Positions 17,901 through 25,741 of a stretch of 43,685 nucleotides of DNA are shown here, piece by piece. The position numbers and the translations under genes were made by a program. Source of the stretch: Clostridiaceae bacterium. Its GTDB lineage: Bacteria > Bacillota > Clostridia > TANB77 > CAG-508. Below the pieces are notes generated by a model, which was not told the DNA's origin, searched no databases, and was given only the letters and a program-made list of their open reading frames with translations. The stretch covers positions 1 through 43,685 of the forward strand of contig JAETPW010000017.1 of assembly GCA_021771025.1 (NCBI GenBank). Reading direction: 5' to 3'. Numbering within the stretch: position 1 is the first letter of the stretch; each line of letters opens with the position of its first letter.

Positions 17901-20900
17901 TAATACTATTGTTGGTGTAATTTGCGGTTACTGTTCCTGCTCCTGCTCCATAAAGATAAGTATTGTTTGTACTTTGTAAAACAGTTTGTTTACTGGTATT
18001 AACAATAGCAATATCTCTGATATCGAAGTTCATAGAAGCTGTTTTGGATACTAAATTATCGGTATAAAATTCGAATACTGGAGCAATATTTACCGTTGTA
18101 TTATTTAGTGTAGTAGTTGTTCCTGAAATCGTTCTCGTTAAGGTAACATCTACCCAATCACTCGTTGTACTTGTAAATCCTTTGGTTTGTAATCCTGCTG
18201 TTCCATAATCATTGGCTAGTGCTGAATGTCTAAAGATAATGCTAGCACCACCAGATACAGTATTAACTCTTACTTTGAAACGAATTTCATACGTATCTCC
18301 TGAAGTATAAGTATAGGTTGGAAATCTTGAATAATACCAAGTGTTTGCCGTAGGTGCTGATGCACTATATTGATAATTTAAGTATTCTCCCTCACCATCT
18401 GATTTTCTTGTCATGGTCATTCCACTAGTTGTTGGATTTCCTACTTTTGCTACATAGCTTCCTAATCCTGATTTAGTCCAACTACTAAAGGATCGAGTTG
18501 AGGTTAATGATGCTGAACTTGCTGTTCCTCCGTTACCGTTAAAGGTTACTTTGTAACCTGCTGGTGCAGTAGCTGTTCCTAAGTTTTTGGTAGATAGATA
18601 GTTTTGGGTTACTGTACTGTTTGCGGTTTCTCCATTCCAACTACCTCCATTTGGATTAACGGTTAAATTGTATTGGTTAACTGTCCATTTAGCATATAAG
18701 GTATGGTTTCCTGCGGTAGTTACTTTCGTATCACTCGTTACTTTATTGGTAAGAGCTGATTCTTTATACCAGCCACTAAAGGTATATCCTGTTTTGGTTG
18801 GACTAGTTAATGTGCCATAAGTAGAATCATAAGTAACTGATTTGCTAGCAATGGTGGATCCACCATTACTGTTAAAGCTTACGGTATACGAATTAGCTGT
18901 CCATTTTGCGTATAATGTTTGCGTAGAAGTTGGTGTATAACTTGCTCCAGCATTTCCTGCTAAGTTAGTTAGCGCTGATTCTTTATACCAACCACCAAAA
19001 GTATATCCTGCTTTAGTTGTACTTGGCAAAGTAATTGCATTCCCTGTTCCACTATAATTTGCGGTTAATGTATCATTGCCTGCTCCATACGTATAGGTAG
19101 TTGGATTCGTTCCTGTACTACTTACTTTTCCTGATCCACTTAATGTCCAACTACTAAAGTTTCTACTTGATGTCATATTGGTAGCTGCACTTCCTCCATT
19201 ACTATTGAAGGAAACGGTATAACTACTTGCTGGTGCTGTTATGGATTTGGTTGTATTGTAATTTTGGGTATATTTGCTTCCTCCCGGATTTACGGTTAAG
19301 GTATACCCATTAATCGTCCATTTCGCATATAAAGTTTGGTTAGTGGTTGCTAAATAGCTTGCTCCACCTGCTCCTGCTAATGTGGTTAATCCTGCTTCTT
19401 TATACCAACCGCTAAAAGTATATCCCGTTTTCGTTGGGCTTGGTAAGGTAATGGCGTTTGCTGTATTGTTATAGTTTGCTGTTAAAGTTCCATTTCCTGC
19501 CCCATAGGTATAGGTTGTTGGATTTGCTGTTGTACTACTTACTGTTCCTGATCCGCTTAAGCTCCAGCCGGTGAAGTTTCTAGTAGGTGTCATGGCATTT
19601 ACTGCACTTCCTCCATTGCTATTAAACGTAATGGTATACGAAGTAGTTGGTGCTGTTACTGATTTAGTAGAGGCATAGTTTTGCTTGTACGTTGATCCTC
19701 CCGGATTTACGGTTAACGTATACTCATTAATGGTCCACTTAGCGTATAGGGTTTGGTTTGAAGTTGCTGAATAACTTGCTCCTCCTGCTCCTGCTAAGGT
19801 AGTTAACGCAGCTTCTTTATACCAGCCACTAAAGGTGTATCCCGTTCTCGTTGGGCTTGGTAAGGTAATGGCATTTGCTGTACTATTATAGTTTGCTGTT
19901 AAGGTTCCATTTCCTGCCCCATAGGTATAGGTTGTTGGATTTGTTGTTGTGCTACTTACTGTTCCTGATCCGCTTAAACTCCAGCTAGTGAAGTTTCTAC
20001 TAGGTGTCATCGTATTTACTGCACTTCCTCCATTACTACTAAACGTAATCGTATACGAACTTGCTGGTGCGGTTATCGATTTGGTAGAAGCATAATTTTG
20101 GGTATAAGTTGCTCCTCCCGGATTTACGGTTAAGGTGTACCCATTAATGGTCCACTTAGCGTATAACGTTTGACTTGAAGTTGGTGCATATTTAGCTCCT
20201 GCTGCTCCTGCTAAATTAGTTAAGGCTGCTTCTTTGTACCAACCGCTAAAGGTATAACCTACTCTAGTTGGGGTTGGTAAGGTAATTTGGTTACCTGTAT
20301 TATCATAATTGGCAGTTAAGGTTCCATTTCCTGCTCCATAGGTATAGGTTGTTGGATTTGCTGTTGTACTACTTACTGTTCCTGATCCGCTTAAACTCCA
20401 GCTGGTGAAGTTTCGAGAAGAAGACATATCTGATACTGCCACTCCCCCATTGGTGTTAAAAGATACGGTATAAGAACTTGCTGGCGCTGAAATGGATTTT
20501 GTGGTTTGATAATTTTGTTTATAGGTACTTCCTCCTGGATTTACGGTTAAGGTATACTGATTAATCGTCCATTTCGCATATAATGTATGGCTTGAAGTTG
20601 GTGTATATTTCGCTCCACCTGCTCCTGCTAAAGTAGTTAAGCCTGATTCTTTGTACCAACCGCTAAAAGTATATCCTGTTTTCGTTGGGGTTGGTAAGGT
20701 AATTTGGTTTCCATTAGCATTGTAATTTGCGGTTATACTGCCATTTCCTGCTCCATATAGGTAGGTTACTGGGTTGGCAGTAGCACTAGTTAGTTTTCCT
20801 GATCCACTTAATGTCCAATTTAAGAAGGCACGAGTTGATGATTGACTAGCTACTGATGATCCTCCATTGGAATTAAATGATACCGTATAGGAACTTGCTG

Positions 20901-23900
20901 GTGCTGAAATCGATTTTGTGGTTTGGTAATTTTGTTTATAGGTACTTCCTCCTGGATTTACGGTTAAGGTATACTGATTAATGGTCCACCTAGCATAATA
21001 AGTAACATTAGCTGCTGGTGTAGTGGTTGTCGTGGTAATTTTAGTTCCCCCAGTAGGTGCGGTATACCAACCATTAAAAGTATATCCTTCTTCTGCTACA
21101 GATGGTAATGTTCCTAATGGTGATCCATACCCTTTTGTTTCTGTTTTTTTGGTGGTTCTTTTTACCTTAAAGTTAGTTATTTTGATGCTTCCTCCTGTGT
21201 AATAATCAGTTCGTAAAGTTAAATTGAAGGTTGCATTTTGTAATTGCGCTTCTGATAAGGTAATTGTTGATTCATAATGATGGGTTCCTGATCCAGTAAG
21301 TTTTACGTGAGAAAATCCAATTCCTGGTGCCCAAGAAGTTACATTTCCTGCTCCTTGTGGATATAGATAATAATCCTTAGTAGTATCTGCTGTTAAATTA
21401 GTATATTCTATATCAAAAGATAGAGTAATGTTATCCCCTGTTTGTAGACCATTTGTGGATAATGGATATAAGCTTGGGCAATAATTGATGATTCCGGTAA
21501 ATCCAGAAATGGTTTTTCCACTATCCATAACTTCGGCATAATTTTTTGCCCCTTGATAATCATAGGTAACGGTTACTCCTGGTACTTGAATGTCGTTAAT
21601 CGACGCTGTTTTTTGATTTCCTACATTATCATAGACATAAACGTGAGTAATGTATTTACCATATTCATTTTTATGATCAGTTACATTAACATGGTATACC
21701 CAAGTAGTTCCATCTGCTTGTCTCGTTCCTGTGGCTACACTATTGGTTGACCAGTTAGCTTGAATATCATCTTGGCCACCCGCGTCTGTCCAAGTTGGGA
21801 ATTGAACACGGTTAATTCCCGAACCTGAATCAGTTACTCCATAGACATAAACATCATATCCTGTTGTGGTTAAATTTTTAATTTCAGTTGATCCAATGGT
21901 TGGCGCTGTTTTGTCAATTTTTATGGTAGTTGTTGCTTCGTCTGAAACATTTCCTGCTTGATCAGTTACACGGAAACGAATGCTGGTATTTCGATCTACG
22001 TTAAAGGTAATGGTTCCCTTGTTTCCTGTTGTAGTTAGTGAAGTCGTTGTCCATGAAGAGCCATTGTACCATTCAAATTGTTTGATTCCTGATAAATCGT
22101 CTGTTGCACTTAAGGTAACAACAACATCTTCTTTTGACCAGTTTCCATTACTTGAATTCGTAATGGTAGGTTTTGTTGGAGCTGTTTTATCAATTTTTAA
22201 GTTCGTACTTTTTACATTGGATACATTTCCTGCTTTGTCGGTTACGCGGATATATAGAGTATCGTTTCTTTCGTTGTTACGGGTTAATCCGTACCATTCT
22301 GATTCAGGTAATGTTCCTGTCCATGTTTTTCCATCACCACTATATTCTACTTTTTGAATTCCTGATTCACCCTCAGTAATTTTCCAACTTAACGTTACTT
22401 TATCATTTGTCCAATTTCCGTTGGTAGAATTGGTAATGTCTGATAAGACAGGAGCTACTTTATCAATATTGGTAATTTTTAGATTAGCTGTTACTTTATT
22501 GCCTACCATATCAGTTGCTTCGGCATAGACTGTCCCATTTTGGGTTACGGTAACTGTGGTTGCTTTAGCCACTAAGTTTGTTTCAAAACCTGCTTTTTGG
22601 TTTTCGGTTAATTTGTTCCCATAGGTTACTCTTACGGTAACGTCTCCATTTGTCCAAGTGGTAGGCTGAGCAATTAAAGTAATTTCACTATGAATTACGG
22701 TAAAGGCATTGCTTACTTTTGTGGTGGTAGCTCTATTTCCTGCTTTATCGGTTACTTTTGTCCACAAATAGTAATTTCCTACTTCGCAGTCTGTTTTGGT
22801 AACGGTTTGTCCGTTGGTAAAATTAGTCCAAGTAGTTGGTTCTGTGCTATTTGAAACACTCCATGCATATTGTAAAGTGTTTAGTCCACTTACTCCTTGA
22901 TCTTGTGCTTGTAAAGTAGCCTGAATTTTTGCTTTTCCTACTGTTGGATAAACATAGTTTGCTCCACCATTTGGGTTAATGGTAACGGTTGGTGGAATTT
23001 TATCAATGTTGTTAATTTCTAAATCTTTCGTAATTAATTTCTTAGCTGTATCGGTTGCCTCTGCATAGACAAATCCATTTTCGGTTATGGTAACGGTTTC
23101 TGTATAATTGGTTTTGTCTTGTTTATTGTCTTTAGCCGCTTGAAGAGTTTTAGCTACTCCTGCTTTTTTATTTTGTAATCCATCTTCATAAATGATTTTA
23201 GCAGTTATATCTTGGTTGGTAAATTCAGTCGTAGATGGGGTAATGGTGATTAAGCTTGCTTCTTGTTTGATGATGAATGGTTTGCTTACTACTTGTGTTT
23301 GGTTTCCCGCTTCATCACTGCCCTTTACCCATAAATAGTATACTCCTGGATCTGTTACTTCTTTTATGATCTCTTTTTGGTTAGTAATTCCTACCCAGCC
23401 CTCTGTTGGTGTTTCTGCTGTGGTGGTCCAAACGTATTCTAATCCTTCTTTTGCGCCACTAACGCCTTTATCTGGGCCTAAATCTTCAATCTTAGCAGAA
23501 GTAACTAATTTCACCGTTTCTCCTGCATGAATGCCATAGATTCCTCCATTTTGAGCTATGGTAATCACAGGAACTGTTTTATCAATTTTGGCCGTCATTG
23601 TGGCTTTTCTTCCTAGGGCATTAGCACGAATTTGACTACTTTGGTCAATGATTTTTCCCTCTTGGTAGGCTTCTCTTACGTCATTGATATACACAAAGCG
23701 GTCTTGATCAGCTAGGCCATTAGGATAGATGACTTTTAAACTTAATGATTCATTTGACCAAGTTCCTTCAACATAACGACTTCCATCAGAAACTTTGCTA
23801 AGAACAATTTGCATTTCTGATGTTTCTTCGTTTACGACATCGTCATACTTTTCGTCAATTTCTTCATCGGTTACTTGGTATTCTTGCTGAGTTTTGCTAA

Positions 23901-24072
23901 GTTCCTTTTGTTGGGATTGAATTTTGTTGCTATTGCTAGTATACACATTCACTGATACCACAGTAAAAAAAAGCATACCAATCAAAACGAACAAGGTAAT
24001 TGAACCTTTATCGTTTCTTCTCGTGTGCTTATTTTGTTTTTCTGTTTTTTCTCTTTTGCTATGAGTCCACAT
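11989..24072 (-). CDS. Giant repeat-rich surface protein (4,027 aa) with cell-wall-binding C-terminus
   Basis: This is a very large, probably surface-displayed protein, likely an adhesin or glycan binder. Domains in order: a basic N-terminus and a hydrophobic segment DKGSITLFVLIGMLFFTVV (about 20-42); a short coiled region; several Ig-like repeats containing DKTAPT and DKAGN motifs (about 60-830); a carbohydrate-binding-like module (about 838-980); about 14 InlB/Flg_new-type repeats of about 130-145 residues (about 980-3075), most with YTLTVNPGG, FNSNGG, GYTFSGWYKE and LYAKWTIN, one interrupted by a second binding-like module (about 1880-2030); two LamG-like domains (about 3095-3310 and 3390-3600); one more Flg_new unit; an Ig-like unit; and cell-wall-binding repeats (about 3856-4027, e.g. 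GWIQLGGNWYWL). There is no LPxTG motif. The ATG at 24072 has AAAGGAGAG. The frame is intact throughout, which argues for selection. The role in adhesion is inferred. Confidence 0.85.
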   Translation of the reverse strand: MWTHSKREKTEKQNKHTRRNDKGSITLFVLIGMLFFTVVSVNVYTSNSNKIQSQQKELSKTQQEYQVTDEEIDEKYDDVVNEETSEMQIVLSKVSDGSRYVEGTWSNESLSLKVIYPNGLADQDRFVYINDVREAYQEGKIIDQSSQIRANALGRKATMTAKIDKTVPVITIAQNGGIYGIHAGETVKLVTSAKIEDLGPDKGVSGAKEGLEYVWTTTAETPTEGWVGITNQKEIIKEVTDPGVYYLWVKGSDEAGNQTQVVSKPFIIKQEASLITITPSTTEFTNQDITAKIIYEDGLQNKKAGVAKTLQAAKDNKQDKTNYTETVTITENGFVYAEATDTAKKLITKDLEINNIDKIPPTVTINPNGGANYVYPTVGKAKIQATLQAQDQGVSGLNTLQYAWSVSNSTEPTTWTNFTNGQTVTKTDCEVGNYYLWTKVTDKAGNRATTTKVSNAFTVIHSEITLIAQPTTWTNGDVTVRVTYGNKLTENQKAGFETNLVAKATTVTVTQNGTVYAEATDMVGNKVTANLKITNIDKVAPVLSDITNSTNGNWTNDKVTLSWKITEGESGIQKVEYSGDGKTWTGTLPESEWYGLTRNNERNDTLYIRVTDKAGNVSNVKSTNLKIDKTAPTKPTITNSSNGNWSKEDVVVTLSATDDLSGIKQFEWYNGSSWTTTSLTTTGNKGTITFNVDRNTSIRFRVTDQAGNVSDEATTTIKIDKTAPTIGSTEIKNLTTTGYDVYVYGVTDSGSGINRVQFPTWTDAGGQDDIQANWSTNSVATGTRQADGTTWVYHVNVTDHKNEYGKYITHVYVYDNVGNQKTASINDIQVPGVTVTYDYQGAKNYAEVMDSGKTISGFTGIINYCPSLYPLSTNGLQTGDNITLSFDIEYTNLTADTTKDYYLYPQGAGNVTSWAPGIGFSHVKLTGSGTHHYESTITLSEAQLQNATFNLTLRTDYYTGGSIKITNFKVKRTTKKTETKGYGSPLGTLPSVAEEGYTFNGWYTAPTGGTKITTTTTTPAANVTYYARWTINQYTLTVNPGGSTYKQNYQTTKSISAPASSYTVSFNSNGGSSVASQSSTRAFLNWTLSGSGKLTSATANPVTYLYGAGNGSITANYNANGNQITLPTPTKTGYTFSGWYKESGLTTLAGAGGAKYTPTSSHTLYAKWTINQYTLTVNPGGSTYKQNYQTTKSISAPASSYTVSFNTNGGVAVSDMSSSRNFTSWSLSGSGTVSSTTANPTTYTYGAGNGTLTANYDNTGNQITLPTPTRVGYTFSGWYKEAALTNLAGAAGAKYAPTSSQTLYAKWTINGYTLTVNPGGATYTQNYASTKSITAPASSYTITFSSNGGSAVNTMTPSRNFTSWSLSGSGTVSSTTTNPTTYTYGAGNGTLTANYNSTANAITLPSPTRTGYTFSGWYKEAALTTLAGAGGASYSATSNQTLYAKWTINEYTLTVNPGGSTYKQNYASTKSVTAPTTSYTITFNSNGGSAVNAMTPTRNFTGWSLSGSGTVSSTTANPTTYTYGAGNGTLTANYNNTANAITLPSPTKTGYTFSGWYKEAGLTTLAGAGGASYLATTNQTLYAKWTINGYTLTVNPGGSKYTQNYNTTKSITAPASSYTVSFNSNGGSAATNMTSSRNFSSWTLSGSGKVSSTGTNPTTYTYGAGNDTLTANYSGTGNAITLPSTTKAGYTFGGWYKESALTNLAGNAGASYTPTSTQTLYAKWTANSYTVSFNSNGGSTIASKSVTYDSTYGTLTSPTKTGYTFSGWYKESALTNKVTSDTKVTTAGNHTLYAKWTVNQYNLTVNPNGGSWNGETANSTVTQNYLSTKNLGTATAPAGYKVTFNGNGGTASSASLTSTRSFSSWTKSGLGSYVAKVGNPTTSGMTMTRKSDGEGEYLNYQYSASAPTANTWYYSRFPTYTYTSGDTYEIRFKVRVNTVSGGASIIFRHSALANDYGTAGLQTKGFTSTTSDWVDVTLTRTISGTTTTLNNTTVNIAPVFEFYTDNLVSKTASMNFDIRDIAIVNTSKQTVLQSTNNTYLYGAGAGTVTANYTNNSITLPTATRSGYTLEGWYDAATGGNKIGNAGATYIPTVAKTLYAHWTANEYSVRAEPEGKTYTGAYMSTIPITAPSQSYQVSFNSNGGSIVVSKTANRAFKNWTLSGAGTVGSTSTNPVMYTFGVGNGTLTANYETAGEAITLPTPTKTGYTFNGWYKDSGLTTLAGAGGASYSPTSTHTLYARWTINRYTVRTEPDGSFYSGDYGTTTPIPAATSEYTISFNSNGGSTVASMKANRQFRFWTLSGAGSMGSPSTNPVMYTFGAGNGTLTATYEAQADAIVLPIPTKSGYSFDGWYTDSSLSTIAGQGGSNYFATADRTLYAKWTTGQYTLTVNPGGITYKQDYNTTKSVSAPASSYTVSFNSNGGSSVSSMTSTRNFSSWSLSGSGKISSTTTNPTTYMYGAGNGTLTANYSNAGNQITLPTPTKTGYTFNGWYKETTLTTLAGIGGAKYTPSASQTLYAKWTINEYTLTVSPGGTTYKQNYNTTKSVTAPASTYTISFNSNGGSAASNMTSTRTFSSWTLSGSGKVSSTTTNPTTYTYGAGNGTLTANYSAAGSQIILPSPTKAGYTFNGWYTDTALTTLAGAGGAKYAPTSSHTLYAKWTINGYTLTVNPGGATYSQNYNTTKSVTAPASSYTIAFNANGGNAVSSMTSARTFSSWTLSGAGTISSTTANPTTYTYAAGNATLTANYSGSGNAITLPTPTKAGYAFNGWYKESSFTTLAGVGGASYTPTSSHTLYAKWTISSYTLTVNPGGSKYTQNYNTTKSITAPASSYTVSFEANGGTATSSINSSRNFSSWTKSGSGSISSTTTNPTTYTFGAGDGSLTANYNSSGNAITLPTPTKTGYTLAGWYKEASLTTLAGKGGASYTPTSSQTLYAKWTINQYTLTVNPGGAKYKQDYGSSITISAPESHYTINFDSNGGTETESIQSLKTFDGWMLTAGISGGTTNLRNDPITFTFGAGDATLEACYLYDGSPVTLPLPKKEGYTLEGWYTEKTGGTLVGKSGNMYVPRSDITLYAHWVDAAPVINQVQRQDSNVVQDGLMVQLEGNKPNAQKELITNVWEDYSDNNRDGTIEGSTGMFTTEALPLNGTTQFVNLGILNSPQQTIEITFHATAATISNTSVHNIIGNWETGGGGIYLSAGTIRGQYYINNAYVTIDSGIKPTANTKYTVSLSYDGFTLKLFVNGTLAVSKAVTGTILPPQSNTIMAIGGNAVGDKINGGWFAGNVYQARIYNRGLTDDEILANYGVKKVQGLLTGKAIDTGTGINAYQFSTDAQLTASSSGWTTITSTKSEITQTQIIDSIDDPYYFYVKDASGNVTRSEAITPTKSVVTTENMIATDGLQLSVNAVRNTTEGHNSESTTWKNLSGNRNDATLANGAIWRKNSVSLGGEGAFVDFGIFTNQYQTMEVTFSYNSLYEASNHIMSSVESGGGAITINNQGYIAGMYHIDGEYRKLTSTVAAKPGVQYTVALTYDGSIINLYVNGKLSASKSIVGTITESAHDTTMILGGNPTSDTGPNMEYFNGDVYTARVYDRAITADEVADNYIADQININGSVKQSAISYTITFERPVTGITLDDFEVKNATKQKLNVISNSSYELVVDAPLTQGNQVRITVPEGICQDTGKRLNAKVTQNSTVNLSSSLTYTVTYNANGGTGAPKAQTKIDGIPLKLSTTVPTRTGYTFKGWSTTSTGSATYLAGGTYSADKSVTLYAVWQDSKSISNVTLVSGPTKTKYMEDEALNKKGIKLKVTYTSGTSETINGESYVTSYTTDTNIASGTRHTLTIKYGGKTFTTKTYKAGWYGVEFGTYYYYTGNGVKAVGDQYLPILNRSQYKTYFHFQSDGKMFTGWRQDTAGYRYYVKLAPETSNSADAIDPTDWYENYKNKGWERGSLITDKWANIYDAGRGRCYWYRLGANGWMQTGWIQLGGNWYWLRQAANQFGNGPYGSMITDTSAYIDGKTYYFNSSGVCTNP
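14850..21140 (-). repeat. Intragenic tandem repeats (about 14 units of about 400 bp)
   Basis: This part of the giant gene is built of related units that stay in frame. Units differ in length and codon use but share long near-identical DNA segments, for example around the codons for YTLTVNPGGSTYKQNY and TGYTFSGWYKE. The two units with RAEPEGKTYTG and RTEPDGSFYSG are the most divergent. Such an array can gain or lose units by recombination and is likely to be misassembled from short reads. Confidence 0.85.
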
Positions 24073-24394
24073 ACGATTTCTCTCCTTTAATTTCTTTCAC
24101 TCTTATTCTTTATTGTAAAGAGGAAAAAGAGAAAAATCAATCCCACAAAAGTCCGTGAAAAGATACATAGTTTCTACGGCTCTACGGAAGTTATCTTGAG
24201 CCCAATTAGCTACTAATTTGTTATTTTCATAACATTTGTGTCATCATTTTGTAACAAATTTCTGCCGTATCCTCTTCCTATTGACACTGTAGGAAATTCT
24301 ATTCTATATTATCGTAATTTATTTCCTTTATTTTTATTTTTTTATCCAAAAAACGCAAAAAAACGACGTAAACCCTTACGGATCACTAATTTGA
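24073..24394 (-). other. Upstream region of the giant gene
   Basis: No gene is seen here. A weak promoter candidate on the minus strand is TTGTTA (24257-24252) with TGTTAT (24234-24229), spacer 17. The last 100 bp before the start codon, including a pyrimidine-rich stretch and TTTACAATAAA, resembles the region before the decayed paralogue at 24395-25362. That implies the duplication included the 5' flank. Beyond the pseudogene stop, CGTAA/TTACG followed by TCGTTTTTTT may be a weak terminator (about 24360-24380). Confidence 0.45.
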
Positions 24395-25362
24395 TTAACT
24401 ATGATTAAAATACATTAAGTAATACCAATAACCATTAATTTGTTTCCAGCCTGTTGTCTTATCTACTTTTGTGGCTAGTTTTTTAATGTCTCTTACATTC
24501 GTAATTTGATAAAGGTCTGCACTTGTTCCACTTCCGTTCCATACTTTTACTTTAACTTGATACGTACAGGTTGCTCATCACTTTTGTTTCGTTTCCTGCT
24601 TCGTCCCACCCTCTGACCCATAAATAGTGTACTCCTACCTCTGATACTGATTTGGTTATTGGTTTTTCACTAGGAATGGCTTGCCATCCTTCCGTTGGTT
24701 CTCGTCCATCTGTGGTCCATACGTATTCCATTCCTTCTTTGGCACCACTAATTCCTTTTTCTGGGCCATAGTCTTCAATTTTTGCTGAAGTAATTATGGT
24801 GACCGTTTCTCCCGAATGGATTCCATAAATTCCTCCATTTTGTGGAAAATTTATGGTTGGTGCTGTTTTATCAATCTTTGCCGTAATGGTTACTTTTCTT
24901 CCTAAAGCAGTTGCGATAACTTCACTACTGGTTTCGATCAATCTATTTTCTTGGTATGCTTCTTTTACCCCATTAATTGTTACATAACGATCTTGCTCTG
25001 CTAATTGGGTTGGATAAATCACTTTTAACTGTAGTGATTCATTTACCCATGTTCCTTCTACATAGCGACTTCCATCAGAAATTTTACTTAAAATAATTTG
25101 CATTTCGGTAGTTTCGTCAGTAATTATATCTTCATACTTTTCATTCATCTCTTCGTCTGAAATTTGATATTCCTGACCGGGTTTTACTTAATTCTCTTTG
25201 CTGTGATTGAATTTTATTGCTATTGTTGGTGTACACATTTATCGAAACAATGGTAAAAAAAAGCAAGCCAATTAAAACGAATAAAGTTATTGAACCTGAT
25301 TCGTTTTTTGTGCAATTTTGTTGAAATAACTTTTTTATGTGTTGCTTCTGCTTAATCCACAT
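24395..25362 (-). pseudogene. Decayed, truncated paralogue of the giant surface protein
   Basis: The ATG at 25362 (behind AAAAAAGGAGGAAAC) opens a copy of the giant gene's N-terminus: a basic lead, the same GSITLFVLIG-type membrane segment, then NKIQSQQRELSKT. One extra base near 25176 breaks the frame. Restoring it gives QEYQISDEEMNEKYEDII and a first Ig-like domain closely matching residues about 60-265 of the giant protein. A second shift near 24555 leads into a tail (TYQVKVKVWNGSGTSADLYQ to a TAA at 24395) that ends with one cell-wall-binding repeat, GWKQINGYWYYLM. So the middle is gone and only the two ends remain. It is read as three frames (25425-25141, 25148-24552, then the tail). It is probably not functional, though a sequencing error could explain one of the two shifts. 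Confidence 0.8.
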
Positions 25363-25693
25363 TGAGTTTCCTCCTTTTTTACTTTTTCTTTTTTTTATTG
25401 TAAAAAATAAAAAGGGAAAAAACAAGCCTTAAAATCCTATCATAAAGGTACATGAATCAATTTGCTTTACGGAAAATATTTCCTTATCCCTTAATTAATC
25501 ATATTAAATTTAGATAATAGTTCCGCCATTTTTTTGAAATATCTTGTGCTAAACTTTTATCTATTGATACTAGTTAAGTAAAAAATCTGATAAACTAGTA
25601 AACTATTTCATGTTTATTTTTTGATTCGACTTTTTTCAGCAAAATCAGTTATTTCTATAGGGATATAAGGGTTAGCAGACTTTTTATCATAGC
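25363..25693. other. Intergenic stretch between the pseudogene and the rpoC terminator
   Basis: Apart from the rpoC terminator there is no gene. The 100 bases next to the pseudogene start resemble the giant gene's 5' flank, with the same pyrimidine-rich run and TTTACAATAAA. An ACTAGT repeated about 25 bp apart (near 25568-25595) is the only other structure noticed. Confidence 0.4.
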
Positions 25694-25723
25694 AAAAAAG
25701 CGTATAGAATGTTTTCTATACGC
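25694..25723. terminator. Rho-independent terminator of rpoC (bidirectional)
   Basis: GCGTATAGAA (25700-25709) and TTCTATACGC (25714-25723) form a perfect 10-bp stem with a TGTT loop. Six T follow on the minus strand and five on the plus strand. It starts 18 bp after the rpoC stop. Confidence 0.92.
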
Positions 25724-25741
25724 TTTTTGGGTTATTTAAAT

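Noticed and set aside
24073..24394. c-di-GMP-type riboswitch ahead of the giant gene
   Set aside because: Searched by eye for the conserved GGCAAACC and CGCAAAGCC-type blocks; none present.
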